64,000 bases of DNA from Pseudomonas sp. C1C7 (lineage in GTDB: Bacteria; Pseudomonadota; Gammaproteobacteria; Pseudomonadales; Pseudomonadaceae): contig NZ_JABFMP010000009.1 in assembly GCF_013359595.1 (NCBI RefSeq), positions 1 to 64,000 of the forward strand, read 5' to 3'. Below are positions 17,301 through 26,046 of this stretch, piece by piece (positions within the stretch are counted from its first letter, which is position 1; each line of letters starts with the position of its first letter). Position numbers and translations under genes: made by a program. The notes under the pieces are model-generated. The model worked only from the letters and a program-made list of their open reading frames with translations, ran no database searches and was not told where the DNA came from.

Positions 17301-18023
17301 GTGGAGCAACAAGCCTGGCAGATATTGATTGTGGAAGACGATCAGCGTCTGGCCGATCTGACCCGTGACTATCTGCAAGCCAATGGCCTGCGCGTATCGA
17401 TCGAGGGCAATGGCGCCCTGGCGGCGGCGCGCATCATCAAGGAGCAACCGGACCTGGTGATCCTCGACCTGATGCTCCCCGGTGAAGACGGCCTGAGCAT
17501 TTGCCGCAAGGTCCGCGATCGTTACGACGGCCCGATCCTGATGCTCACCGCACGCACCGACGACACCGACCAGATTCTCGGCCTCGACCTTGGCGCCGAC
17601 GACTATGTGTGCAAGCCAGTGCGTCCGCGCCTGTTGCTGGCGCGCATCCAGGCCTTGTTGCGCCGCAGCGAAACCCCGGAAGTCGCGCCGGAAAAGCAGC
17701 GGCGCCTGCAGTTCGGTCCGCTGGTGGTCGACAGCGCCCTGCGCGAAGCCTGGCTGCACGACAACGGTATCGAGCTGACCAGTGCCGAGTTCGACTTGCT
17801 CTGGCTGCTGGTGGCCAATGCCGGGCGCATCCTGTCCCGGGAAGAAATCTTCACCGCATTGCGCGGCATCGGTTATGACGGCCAGGACCGCTCCATCGAC
17901 GTGCGCATCTCGCGCATCCGCCCGAAAATCGGCGATGACCCGGACCATCCGCGGCTGATCAAGACCGTGCGCAGCAAAGGCTACCTGTTCGTTCCCGAGG
18001 CCTGCGTAGACTCGACCCTGTGA
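17301..18023 (+). CDS. OmpR-family response regulator, RstA-like
   Basis: A 240-residue DNA-binding regulator: receiver 8-122 (acidic EDD at 12-14, phosphoacceptor D56 in ILDLMLPG, Thr in LTART, Lys in VCKPV) and winged helix about 140-235 (SAEFDLLWLLVANAGRILSREEI, then RSIDVRISRIRPKIGDD). The start codon is GTG, preceded by a GAGGTC-type site. It overlaps the kinase gene by four bases (GTGA). The divergent position from nrdA and sequence style match the RstA-type pair that I recall beside nrdA in P. aeruginosa. Signal unknown. Confidence 0.9.
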   Translation: MEQQAWQILIVEDDQRLADLTRDYLQANGLRVSIEGNGALAAARIIKEQPDLVILDLMLPGEDGLSICRKVRDRYDGPILMLTARTDDTDQILGLDLGADDYVCKPVRPRLLLARIQALLRRSETPEVAPEKQRRLQFGPLVVDSALREAWLHDNGIELTSAEFDLLWLLVANAGRILSREEIFTALRGIGYDGQDRSIDVRISRIRPKIGDDPDHPRLIKTVRSKGYLFVPEACVDSTL

Positions 18024-19630
18024 ACTCGATCTTCCTGCGCATTTACGGCGGGATGTGCGCCGCGCTGATTCTGGTGGCGGTGCTCGGCGTGCTGGCGCTG
18101 CACATGCTCAATCAGGTGCGCGGCGAGCAGTACCGCGAGCGCCTGGCCCATGGCACGTTTTCGCTGATGGCCGACAACCTGCAACCGATGACCAAGACCG
18201 AGCGCCATCGCTCGCTGCTGGTGTGGGAGCGGTTGCTGGGGATTCCGCTGGCGCTGAAAACCTTCAGCGAAACCGACCTCGATCTGACCCAGCGCACCCG
18301 CGTGCTGCGTGGCCAGGCGTTGGTGGAGCAGACCGGCCCGCATGCGGCCCGTGTCTATCGTCTGGTCAGCGACAAGGAACAGCTTGTACTCACCGGCGAC
18401 GTGCAGCAGATCAGCGAACAATTGGCCCGGGCCACCATTTACCTGTTGGCCGACGAGCTGGTGCGCTACCCGGTCGGCGAACAGCCGGTGCGCCTGGCAC
18501 AGCTCAAACAGGACAAAGGCTTTGGTTTCGACTTGCGTCTGGTGACCGTGGAAGAGGCCGACATGGACGAAGACCAGAGTCGTCGCGTGTCCGAAGGCGA
18601 CACGGTGATGGCGCTGGGCAAGGGTGGCGATTCGATCCGGGTGTTCGCCGGCATGGTCGGCACGCCCTGGGTGCTGGAAATCGGCCCGTTGTATCAGATG
18701 AATCCCTATCCGCCAGAGTGGCTGGTGTTGATCGCCGCTCTGGGCCTGACCCTGATCGGTCTGATCGTCTACCTGCTGGTGCGGCAACTGGAGCGCCGAT
18801 TGCGCGGCCTGGAAGCGGCGGCCACGCGCATTGCCAAAGGCAGTCTGGAAACCCGCGTGCCGGCGCGCGGCGCGGACTCGGTTGGGCGTCTGGCTTCGGC
18901 GTTCAACGGCATGGCCGAGCATCTGCAACAATTGTTGGCGATCCAGCGCGAACTGGTGCGTGCGGTGTCCCACGAATTGCGCACGCCGGTGGCGCGCCTG
19001 CGCTTCGGCCTGGAGATGATCGGCTCGGCCACCACCGCGCAAGCCCTGGAAAAATACTGCGAGAGCATGGACCACGACATCGAGGACCTCGATCGTCTGG
19101 TGGATGAAATGCTGACCTATGCGCGACTGGAACAAGGCTCGCCGGCCCTGAACTTTCAGCGCATCGACCTGGATGCCCTGGTCAATCAGGTGATCGAGGA
19201 ACTGGCGCCGTTGCGCATCGATATCACGGTGCAACGCGGCGTGTGTCTGTCGGCCGCCGATTGCGACGACGCCTGGGTCGAGGCCGAGCCGCGCTACCTG
19301 CACCGGGCGCTGCAGAACCTCGTGAGCAACGCCATGCGCCACGCGCAATCGAGGGTGACCATCAGCTATCAGGTGGGACAACAGCGCTGCCGGGTGGATG
19401 TCGAAGATGACGGGCCGGGCGTGCCGGAAATCGCCTGGGAAAAAATCTTCACCCCCTTCCTGCGCCTCGATGACAGTCGTACCCGTGCTTCGGGCGGGCA
19501 TGGGCTGGGGTTGTCCATCGTGCGACGCATCATTCATTGGCATGATGGGCGGGCGTTGATCAGCAAGAGCAAAAGCCTGGGCGGTGCCTGTTTCAGCTTG
19601 AGTTGGCCGAGGAATCAGGAGAAACGCTGA
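18020..19630 (+). CDS. Membrane sensor histidine kinase, RstB-like
   Basis: A 536-residue kinase. TM1 about 6-28, a periplasmic sensor region to about 230, TM2 about 233-255, HAMP about 255-305, the dimerisation/phosphoacceptor helix with H318 in VSHELRTPVARLRF, and an ATPase domain with NLVSNAMRHA, DDGPGVP and GGHGLGLSIV. GTG start overlapping the stop of the partner regulator. The periplasmic domain is larger than in E. coli RstB, so the ligand may differ. Confidence 0.9.
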   Translation: MNSIFLRIYGGMCAALILVAVLGVLALHMLNQVRGEQYRERLAHGTFSLMADNLQPMTKTERHRSLLVWERLLGIPLALKTFSETDLDLTQRTRVLRGQALVEQTGPHAARVYRLVSDKEQLVLTGDVQQISEQLARATIYLLADELVRYPVGEQPVRLAQLKQDKGFGFDLRLVTVEEADMDEDQSRRVSEGDTVMALGKGGDSIRVFAGMVGTPWVLEIGPLYQMNPYPPEWLVLIAALGLTLIGLIVYLLVRQLERRLRGLEAAATRIAKGSLETRVPARGADSVGRLASAFNGMAEHLQQLLAIQRELVRAVSHELRTPVARLRFGLEMIGSATTAQALEKYCESMDHDIEDLDRLVDEMLTYARLEQGSPALNFQRIDLDALVNQVIEELAPLRIDITVQRGVCLSAADCDDAWVEAEPRYLHRALQNLVSNAMRHAQSRVTISYQVGQQRCRVDVEDDGPGVPEIAWEKIFTPFLRLDDSRTRASGGHGLGLSIVRRIIHWHDGRALISKSKSLGGACFSLSWPRNQEKR

Positions 19631-19690
19631 GGTTTGGTGGGGGCTGATAGGGCCCTATCGCGAGCAGGCCCTTACAGACAGTAAAAATCC

Positions 19691-20425
19691 TCAGGCCTTG
19701 ATACTGACCAGACTCAACAACTGCCCATCCTGCACCCCGAACTGCGCTTCAAGCTCAGTCCCATTGCGCCATTCACTGGACAGATCAGTCAGCAATCTCA
19801 ACCGCACCTCCCCGGCCTCTGTCCACTCCAGCACTTCAGCATGCTCAAAATAGAAGCGCTGCTGAACGATCGGATAAAGCGCCTTGAACAGGCTTTCCTT
19901 CACCGAGAAAGTCAGCGTCACCAGCAACGCCAGATGATCCCGGCGACCCGCCGCCATACGCTGCATCTCGGGCGCAGTGAGGATTTCCCCAGCCAGGCGC
20001 TCGGCGCGTTCGGCATTGAGCAGGTTCTCCAGATCCATCCCCAGGCCGCGCCAATGGCTTTTCTTCGCAACGATGGCCGCGGCCCGGCCCGTGCTGTGGG
20101 TAATGGAACCGGTGATGTGCGCCGGCCAGACGGGCGCTCGGTCTTCACCGATGGCAGGGCTCAGACTCAGCCCTTCGAGTTTGTGCAAGGCGGCCCTGGC
20201 GCAGAGTCGTCCGGCGAGAAACTCGGCCTGACGCTTGGCGACCGATCGCTGAATGCTCGCAGGCGCCTCGATGGCGCTGCTGTGGAAATCGTCGCTTCGC
20301 AACTGCGAGGCATCGAAATGAGTGCTCAAAAGGACCGTATCGGGCAGTACGAACGGCAGCGGCCAGTGGGCATCGAGAGGCGTGCAGCAGGCGGGCAGGG
20401 CAGTTATCGAATTCATGTCGGGCAT
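19691..20425 (-). CDS. pcpS: 4'-phosphopantetheinyl transferase, Sfp/EntD type
   Basis: A 244-residue transferase that moves phosphopantetheine from CoA to a serine of carrier proteins. The two signature motifs are present: GMDLE (D131, E133, magnesium ligands) and FSVKESLFKALYP (E177 and K181 region). ITGSITHSTG near 104-113 is the CoA-binding histidine segment. Pseudomonads typically use a single broad-range enzyme (PcpS) for fatty acid and siderophore carrier proteins, so the symbol is an inference by family and by position near phoPQ. A second ATG three codons in is a possible start. Confidence 0.85.
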   Translation of the reverse strand: MPDMNSITALPACCTPLDAHWPLPFVLPDTVLLSTHFDASQLRSDDFHSSAIEAPASIQRSVAKRQAEFLAGRLCARAALHKLEGLSLSPAIGEDRAPVWPAHITGSITHSTGRAAAIVAKKSHWRGLGMDLENLLNAERAERLAGEILTAPEMQRMAAGRRDHLALLVTLTFSVKESLFKALYPIVQQRFYFEHAEVLEWTEAGEVRLRLLTDLSSEWRNGTELEAQFGVQDGQLLSLVSIKA

Positions 20426-20480
20426 TTTGCCGGGTTGCCTCGTAGCTGGGTAGTGTTCGGGAGGCTTTGTGAAAATGCTT

Positions 20481-20537
20481 GGTTCAGCAAAGGTTCAGAG
20501 TGCGTTCAGGGGGAGTTCAGGGCCGGGTGCGTAGTCT
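20481..20537 (+). promoter_or_regulatory. Four-repeat PhoP box and -10 element
   Basis: GGTTCA (20481), GGTTCA (20492), CGTTCA (20503) and AGTTCA (20514) are direct repeats exactly 11 bases apart, i.e. two adjacent PhoP boxes. The last repeat ends 12 bases before a TAGTCT -10 at 20532-20537, the geometry of PhoP-activated promoters lacking a -35. It precedes the gene at 20593 and the phoP-phoQ genes. Confidence 0.85.
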
Positions 20538-20592
20538 TGCCGCTACCAAAAGGGCTTTACCAACACGCGTATGGCACATGAGGAAGCTTCCT

Positions 20593-20916
20593 ATGACTGG
20601 CTTGAAAAACCTGATTCTGGCATTCACCGTCCTGGGCGTCAGTGCGGCAGCCCACGCCGCCGACAACAACTTCACACGGCCTTCCACCGGACAGACCAGC
20701 AACAAGGCCAGAAAATCCTCCGTCCTGAACTACTCGAACGTGGACGCGGTGGTCACCGATGCCAGCGTCTGGGGCGTGCAACCGGCCCGACAAATCAGCC
20801 AGAGCGGGTATTACGCCACGTATGACAAGGTGTCGGTATCCCACAATGGCATTAAACTTCGCGAGCAGGACCTCATGGGCCGCTACGATTTAACAGGTGT
20901 CAGTGAACAGTCGTGA
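20593..20916 (+). CDS. Small secreted protein heading the phoPQ operon, function unknown
   Basis: A 107-residue protein with a clear signal peptide (MTGLKNLILAFTVLGVSAAAHA, cleavage near residue 22) and a polar mature part of about 85 residues, starting DNNFTRPSTGQTSNKARKSS and containing SGYYATYDKVSVSHNGIKL. It has no cysteine, no membrane segment and no lipobox, so it is probably periplasmic or secreted. Start chosen for the AGGAAG site; an in-frame ATG at 20578 is possible. It follows the PhoP boxes and precedes phoP by 64 bases, the place that oprH occupies in P. aeruginosa. It is too short and not barrel-like enough to be OprH. Confidence 0.8.
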   Translation: MTGLKNLILAFTVLGVSAAAHAADNNFTRPSTGQTSNKARKSSVLNYSNVDAVVTDASVWGVQPARQISQSGYYATYDKVSVSHNGIKLREQDLMGRYDLTGVSEQS

Positions 20917-20980
20917 AAACCGAAAATGATGCACGTGAGATCGTTGCACCCCTGGAGCTGTTGATGTGCGGGAGAGCGTT

Positions 20981-21658
20981 ATGAAACTGCTGGTCGTCGA
21001 GGATGAAGCGCTGTTGCGCCATCACCTGCAAACCCGCCTGACGGAAAGTGGGCACGTGGTCGAATCGGTGCCCAACGCCGAGGAGGCGCTGTATCAGAGT
21101 GAACAGTTCAACCATGACCTGGCGGTGATCGATCTCGGCCTGCCGGGCATGAGCGGCCTGGACCTGATCCGCCAGCTGCGTTCGCGGGGCAAGACCTTTC
21201 CGATCCTGATCCTCACCGCGCGCGGCAACTGGCAGGACAAGGTCGAGGGCCTGGCCGCCGGCGCCGACGACTATGTGGTCAAGCCGTTCCAGTTCGAAGA
21301 ACTCGAGGCACGGCTCAACGCGCTGCTGCGGCGTTCCAGCGGCTTCACCCAATCGACCATCGTTGCCGGGCCGCTGGTGCTGGATCTCAATCGCAAGCAG
21401 GCGTCCCTCGACGATCAGCCGCTGGCGCTGACCGCCTACGAATACCGCATCCTCGAATACCTGATGCGCCATCACCAGCAGGTCGTGGCCAAGGACCGTC
21501 TGATGGAACAGCTGTATCCCGATGACGACGAGCGCGATCCGAACGTCATCGAAGTGCTGGTGGGAAGGCTGCGGCGCAAGCTCGAGGGCAGTTCCGGCTT
21601 CAAGCCGATCGATACCGTTCGCGGCCTCGGCTATCTGTTCAATGAGCGCTGCACTTGA
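20981..21658 (+). CDS. phoP: Response regulator PhoP
   Basis: A 225-residue OmpR-family regulator starting MKLLVVEDEALLRHHL, with receiver phosphoacceptor D51 (AVIDLGLPGMSG), Thr in ILTARG, Lys in VVKPF, and a winged helix ending DTVRGLGYLF. The sequence follows closely what I recall of P. aeruginosa PhoP. It responds to low magnesium and cationic peptides through PhoQ. The start at 20981 has GGGAGAG upstream. The PhoP boxes 500 bases upstream imply autoregulation through the preceding small gene. Confidence 0.94.
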   Translation: MKLLVVEDEALLRHHLQTRLTESGHVVESVPNAEEALYQSEQFNHDLAVIDLGLPGMSGLDLIRQLRSRGKTFPILILTARGNWQDKVEGLAAGADDYVVKPFQFEELEARLNALLRRSSGFTQSTIVAGPLVLDLNRKQASLDDQPLALTAYEYRILEYLMRHHQQVVAKDRLMEQLYPDDDERDPNVIEVLVGRLRRKLEGSSGFKPIDTVRGLGYLFNERCT

Positions 21659-23001
21659 TTCGCTCGCTTCGTGTCCGACTGATGCTCGCCGCCACTATCC
21701 TGGCGGTGTTGTTCATGCTGGCGCTGTTGCCGGCGATGCAAGGCGCGTTCAGCCTGGCGTTGCAGGACTCCATCGAGCAGCGCCTGGCGTCGGACGTGAC
21801 CACGTTGATCTCCGCCGCGCGGGTGGAAAACAACCATTTGCAGATGCCGGCGCAGCTGCCTGACGAACGCTTCAACCTCACCGACAGCCGCTTGCTCGGC
21901 TACATCTACGACCGCGAAGGTCACCTGGTCTGGCGCTCCAAGGCCACCCAGGAAGAAAAAATCAACTACAAGCCACGCTATGACGGTCGCGGCAACGAGT
22001 TCGCCAGAATCAGCGAGCCCAACGGCCAGGAGTTCTTCGTCTACGACGTCGAGGTCAAGTTGCTCGGCGGCAAGAGTGCGGCGTTCAGCATCGTCGCCCT
22101 GCAACCGGTGCGCGAATACGAGGTGACCCTCGAAGGCCTGCGGGAAAACCTCTACCTGGGCTTTGGCGCCGCTTTGCTGGTGCTGCTGGCATTGCTATGG
22201 ATCGGTTTGACCTGGGGTTTGCGTGCGTTGCGAAGACTCAGTCAGGAGTTGGACGAAATCGAGAGTGGCGCCCGGGAAAGTCTCAGCGAACAGCACCCCC
22301 GTGAACTGTTGCGCCTGACCGGCTCGCTCAACCGCTTGTTGCACAGCGAACGCGAGCAACGCAGCCGCTATCGCGATTCCCTCGACGATCTGGCGCACAG
22401 CCTGAAAACCCCGCTGGCGGTGCTGCAAGGGGTCAGCGAGGACATGGCGCAACGCCCCGAAGATCGTGATCAGGCCTGGGTGCTGCAAACCCAGATCGAG
22501 CGCATGAGCCAGCAGATCAGCTATCAATTACAGCGTGCCAGCCTGCGCAAGAGCGGTCTGGTACGGCATCAGGTGCACCTGCGTCCGGTGCTGCAAAGCC
22601 TGTGCGACACCCTGGACAAGGTCTATCGCGACAAGCGCGTGCGGGTGACCCTGGATTTGCCGCAGGAGTGCTACGTGCCGATCGAGCAGGGCGCCTTGCT
22701 GGAAATGATGGGCAACCTGCTGGAGAACGCTTATCGCCTGTGCCTGGGCGAAGTGCGAGTCAGCGTGCGCCAGACCATCAGTGGCCTGGAGTTGTGCGTC
22801 GAAGACGACGGCCCTGGCGTACCGCCCGACCAGCGTGCGCGAATCCTGCAAAGGGGTGAACGCCTGGATCGACAGCATCCGGGGCAGGGGATTGGCCTGG
22901 CGGTGGTCAAGGACATCATCGAAAGCTACAGCGCCAAGCTGACTCTGGGGGACTCACCCATGGGGGGCGCGGCGTTCAGGATTCATTTTCCGGTGTTGTG
23001 A
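21655..23001 (+). CDS. phoQ: Sensor histidine kinase PhoQ
   Basis: A 448-residue kinase beginning with TTG inside the phoP stop (TTGA overlap). TM1 is about residues 8-30, a periplasmic domain follows to about 160, TM2 about 164-186. Phosphoacceptor H248 lies in DDLAHSLKTPLAVLQG, the PhoQ-type H-box, and the ATPase domain has NLLENAYRL, DDGPGVPP and GQGIGLAVV. The periplasmic region is rich in acidic residues (for example TQEEKINYKPRYD and ISEPNGQE), compatible with divalent cation sensing, though E. coli-type acidic clusters are not obvious. Confidence 0.92.
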   Translation: MIRSLRVRLMLAATILAVLFMLALLPAMQGAFSLALQDSIEQRLASDVTTLISAARVENNHLQMPAQLPDERFNLTDSRLLGYIYDREGHLVWRSKATQEEKINYKPRYDGRGNEFARISEPNGQEFFVYDVEVKLLGGKSAAFSIVALQPVREYEVTLEGLRENLYLGFGAALLVLLALLWIGLTWGLRALRRLSQELDEIESGARESLSEQHPRELLRLTGSLNRLLHSEREQRSRYRDSLDDLAHSLKTPLAVLQGVSEDMAQRPEDRDQAWVLQTQIERMSQQISYQLQRASLRKSGLVRHQVHLRPVLQSLCDTLDKVYRDKRVRVTLDLPQECYVPIEQGALLEMMGNLLENAYRLCLGEVRVSVRQTISGLELCVEDDGPGVPPDQRARILQRGERLDRQHPGQGIGLAVVKDIIESYSAKLTLGDSPMGGAAFRIHFPVL

Positions 23002-23004
23002 CAG

Positions 23005-23081
23005 AAAAGATCGCAGCCTTCGGCAGCTCCTGCAGGGATACGCATTCCAATGCAGGATCTGCCGAAGGCTGCGATCTTTTG
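23005..23081. repeat. REP palindrome
   Basis: Inverted AAAAGATCGCAGCCTTCGGC / GCCGAAGGCTGCGATCTTTT arms between convergent phoQ and the AraC-type gene. It may also act as a terminator for both. Confidence 0.9.
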
Positions 23082-23084
23082 CTC

Positions 23085-24098
23085 TTAATGCTCCTGCGCG
23101 CGATAGGCCCCAGGCGTCAACCCCGTCCACTTCTTGAACGCCCGATGAAACGCCGACGGCTCGGAAAACCCCAATTGCTCTGCGATCTGCTGCAACGGCA
23201 GGTCGTTGCGACTCAAATGGTAGATCGCAATATCGCGGCGCAACTGATCCTTCAACTCCTGAAAACTGGTGCCTTCCTCGCGCAGATGCCGGCGCAGCGT
23301 CTGCGGGCTGATATGCAGGTGCGCGGCCACGGCGTCCAGGTCCGGCCAGCGTGAACTGTCGCGACTGAGCAGGCGCCGCAGCTGACTGCTCAGACTATGG
23401 CCGTCATCCGGGCGCGACAGCAGATCCGCCGGCGAGCGTTCGAGGAAATGCCTGAGGGTGCGCTCGTCCTGCAACAGCGGCATGTTCAGGTAGCGACTGT
23501 GAAACAGCAGGCTGCTCTGTGTGGTCGCGCTATCGGGCTCGGAAAAAACCAGCGGACAGGAGAACAGCAAATCGTACTCGGCCCCGTGTTCCGGTCGCGG
23601 ATAACTGAACGTGGCCTGCTCCAGGCGAATGCGCTGGCCGATCAGCCAACTGCCGAAGCGGTGCCAGGTCACCAGCAGGCATTCGCCCAGAAAGTGATCC
23701 GGGTCCCAAAGCTGCGAATCATCCAGGCTCAGGCGGATCATTTCGTCTTCGCGGGTCATCGTCAGGCGCGGGGCGTCGGGGAATAGGCTATAAAACAATA
23801 AGCCGCGATTGAGCGCCTTTTCCAGGTTGCGGCAATGAATCACCGCATGACACATCATCGCGAAGCTGCCCGGAACGCTGCGGCCTTGCCCGAATCCCAG
23901 GTATTCGTCGTCCAGCGCCAGCCTCAGCGACAGCAGCAGTCGGGTGAACTGCTCCGGTGCGATGCGCGCCCGCGGCTCGTCGAGCAACTCGGGGCTGATC
24001 CCCAATTGCTGCAACAGGTCCGAGTGGTCGTAGCCTTGCCGCTGTGCGCCGCGCAGGGCGGCGCGGGCGAAATGACTGGCGATGGTGCGTTCGCGCAT
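23085..24098 (-). CDS. AraC-family transcriptional regulator
   Basis: A 337-residue regulator with an N-terminal effector domain of the Arabinose_bd/OruR-like type (about 20-205) and a C-terminal double helix-turn-helix (about 235-332) containing AAHLHISPQTLRRHLREEGTSFQELKDQLR and the AraC signature IAEQLGFSEPSAFHRAFKKWTGLTP. Divergent from dctA with a 340-base gap holding two palindromes and a sigma54 promoter. The same regulator-dctA neighbourhood occurs near phoPQ in P. aeruginosa as I recall it. Effector unknown; it could act on dctA, itself, or elsewhere. Confidence 0.9.
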   Translation of the reverse strand: MRERTIASHFARAALRGAQRQGYDHSDLLQQLGISPELLDEPRARIAPEQFTRLLLSLRLALDDEYLGFGQGRSVPGSFAMMCHAVIHCRNLEKALNRGLLFYSLFPDAPRLTMTREDEMIRLSLDDSQLWDPDHFLGECLLVTWHRFGSWLIGQRIRLEQATFSYPRPEHGAEYDLLFSCPLVFSEPDSATTQSSLLFHSRYLNMPLLQDERTLRHFLERSPADLLSRPDDGHSLSSQLRRLLSRDSSRWPDLDAVAAHLHISPQTLRRHLREEGTSFQELKDQLRRDIAIYHLSRNDLPLQQIAEQLGFSEPSAFHRAFKKWTGLTPGAYRAQEH

Positions 24099-24157
24099 GA
24101 CAGGTCAATCCATCCATTGAACGGCGGATGGTAGCTGCGGTTCCAATGGCTGAACAA

Positions 24158-24212
24158 GGCGGATATCCGCCAAATTGCAGGATGCGTTTTGGCCAATGGG
24201 CGGAAATCCGCC
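24158..24212 (+). promoter_or_regulatory. Two palindromic upstream sites of dctA
   Basis: GGCGGATATCCGCC (24158-24171) and GGCGGAAATCCGCC (24199-24212) are nearly identical palindromes 41 bases apart (about four helical turns), ending about 80 bases upstream of the sigma54 promoter. This is the layout of an enhancer for a sigma54 activator, most simply DctD. They also lie upstream of the divergent AraC-type gene. Confidence 0.65.
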
Positions 24213-24291
24213 ACCTGGCGCTTATCGATTTGCGGTACGGGAAAACCTGCAACCCTTGATATCAAAAGGCATGCAGGGTTTTCGCGCAAGG

Positions 24292-24306
24292 TGGCACGGG
24301 CCTTGC
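24292..24306 (+). promoter_or_regulatory. Sigma54 promoter of dctA
   Basis: TGGCACGGGCCTTGC matches TGGCAC-N5-TTGC with exact GG-N10-GC spacing. C4-dicarboxylate transport genes are classic RpoN/DctD targets. The leader of about 120 bases carries a CCCTCC/GGAGGG hairpin and an A-rich AAAAACAA motif. Confidence 0.88.
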
Positions 24307-24437
24307 GATACAACGGGCAGATGCCTGCCGTTGCGCAGCTCGAAAAAACAAATCCCTCCAGTGCAGGAGGGTTCGCAAATGAGGTCTCGTAGGCAACAGG
24401 TGGATGTTGCCAGCGCGCACTCTTGAGGAACTTTGCA

Positions 24438-25772
24438 ATGACGACTCGTCAGCCACTGTACAAATCCCTGTATTTCCAGGTGATCGTCGCAATTGTCATC
24501 GGTATCTTGCTCGGCCACTACTATCCGCAACTCGGCGTGGCCGTGAAGCCGTTGGGTGACGGGTTCATCAAACTGATCAAGATGATCATCGCCCCGATCA
24601 TCTTCTGCACCGTCGTCAGCGGCATCGCTGGCATGCAGAACATGAAGTCGGTCGGCAAGACTGGCGGTTACGCACTCCTGTACTTCGAAATCGTGTCGAC
24701 CATCGCCCTGATCGTGGGCCTGGTAGTGGTCAACATCGTGCAACCGGGCGCCGGCATGCACATCGACGTCAGCACCCTGGATGCCTCGAAAGTGGCGACC
24801 TACGTGGCGCAAGGCGCTGATCAGAGCGTGATCGGCTTCCTGCTGAACATCATTCCGTCCACCATCGTCGGCGCGTTCGCCACCGGTGACATCCTGCAAG
24901 TGCTGATGTTCTCGGTGATCTTCGGTTTCGCCCTGCATCGCCTGGGCGCCTATGGCCGTCCGCTGCTCGAGTTCATCGATCGCTTCGCCCACGTGATGTT
25001 CAACATCATCAACATGATCATGAAGCTCGCGCCAATCGGTGCCTTCGGTGCCATGGCTTTCACCATCGGTGCCTACGGTGTCGGCTCGCTGGTGCAGCTG
25101 GGCCAACTGATGGCCTGCTTCTACATCACCTGCGTACTGTTCATCCTGATCGTGCTGGGCGGTATCGCTCGCATGCACGGTTTCAGCGTGCTGAAAGTGA
25201 TCCGCTACATCCGTGAAGAACTGCTGATCGTACTGGGTACTTCTTCGTCCGAATCGGTACTGCCTCGCATGCTGATCAAGATGGAGCGTCTGGGCGCACA
25301 GAAATCCGTGGTGGGTCTGGTGATCCCGACCGGCTACTCGTTCAACCTCGACGGCACCGCGATCTACCTGACCATGGCCGCCGTGTTCATTGCCCAGGCA
25401 ACTGACGCGCACATGGACATCACTCACCAGATCACCCTGCTGGTGGTCCTGCTGCTGTCCTCCAAAGGCGCGGCGGGCGTGACCGGTTCGGGCTTCATCG
25501 TACTGGCTGCCACCCTGTCCGCCGTGGGCCACCTGCCGGTTGCCGGCCTGGCGCTGATCCTGGGTATCGACCGCTTCATGTCCGAAGCCCGTGCCCTGAC
25601 CAACCTGATCGGCAACGCCGTTGCCACCATCGTTGTGGCCAAGTGGGTCAAGGAACTGGACACCGACGTGCTGCAATCCGAACTGGCCTCGGGTGGTCGC
25701 GGTATTGCTGACGAGCGCGCGGAAGAGGAAGTGGACGTGGTCCACACCCCGACTGCCAGCAGCGTCAAGTAA
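24438..25772 (+). CDS. dctA: C4-dicarboxylate:cation symporter DctA
   Basis: A 444-residue inner-membrane protein of the DAACS family, importing succinate, fumarate and malate with protons or sodium. Conserved features are the N-terminal [21 protein letters not shown], the serine-rich hairpin [12 protein letters not shown] (about 260-271), [14 protein letters not shown] and the [13 protein letters not shown] hairpin. Start at 24438 is supported by GAGGAAC; the frame is open slightly further upstream. Preceded by a sigma54 promoter and followed by a terminator, so it is transcribed alone. Confidence 0.96.
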   Translation: MTTRQPLYKSLYFQVIVAIVIGILLGHYYPQLGVAVKPLGDGFIKLIKMIIAPIIFCTVVSGIAGMQNMKSVGKTGGYALLYFEIVSTIALIVGLVVVNIVQPGAGMHIDVSTLDASKVATYVAQGADQSVIGFLLNIIPSTIVGAFATGDILQVLMFSVIFGFALHRLGAYGRPLLEFIDRFAHVMFNIINMIMKLAPIGAFGAMAFTIGAYGVGSLVQLGQLMACFYITCVLFILIVLGGIARMHGFSVLKVIRYIREELLIVLGTSSSESVLPRMLIKMERLGAQKSVVGLVIPTGYSFNLDGTAIYLTMAAVFIAQATDAHMDITHQITLLVVLLLSSKGAAGVTGSGFIVLAATLSAVGHLPVAGLALILGIDRFMSEARALTNLIGNAVATIVVAKWVKELDTDVLQSELASGGRGIADERAEEEVDVVHTPTASSVK

Positions 25773-25790
25773 ACGCTTCCTGCTTCATGA

Positions 25791-25816
25791 AAAACCCGCT
25801 TCGGCGGGTTTTTTCA
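25791..25816 (+). terminator. Terminator after dctA
   Basis: AAAACCCGC-TTC-GGCGGGTTTTTT. Confidence 0.9.
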
Positions 25817-25829
25817 TGCCCATACAATC

Positions 25830-25922
25830 CCTGCAGGATCTGCCGCAGGCCGCGATCTTTTGATTTTTGTATTTTCAGGATCAAAAGATCGCAGCCTCGT
25901 TTCACTCGACAGCTCCTACAGG
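25830..25922. repeat. Hybrid REP palindrome
   Basis: The left arm is of the GGATCTGCCGCAGGCCGCGA type and the right arm is of the TCGTTTCACTCGAC variant, so two REP subtypes are joined in one inverted pair. Spacer ATTTTTGTATTTTCAGGATC. Confidence 0.8.
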
Positions 25923-26046
25923 GAGCGGCAGGCGGTTTGGAAAATTGGCGTTTGTTTGAGCACAACGGTCAGCGCAACTGTCGCATAAGGTGATTGCTCC
26001 AGAGCCCTCGGCTGCCTAGGCTGGGGGATCATCAGGGAGAACGCCC

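Noticed and set aside
17981..19543. 520-codon open frame antisense to the RstB-like kinase
   Set aside because: No domain, no start signal, complements a clear kinase gene.
24252..24270. Anr/FNR site at TTGATATCAA upstream of dctA
   Set aside because: The two halves lack the four-base spacer of TTGAT-N4-ATCAA.
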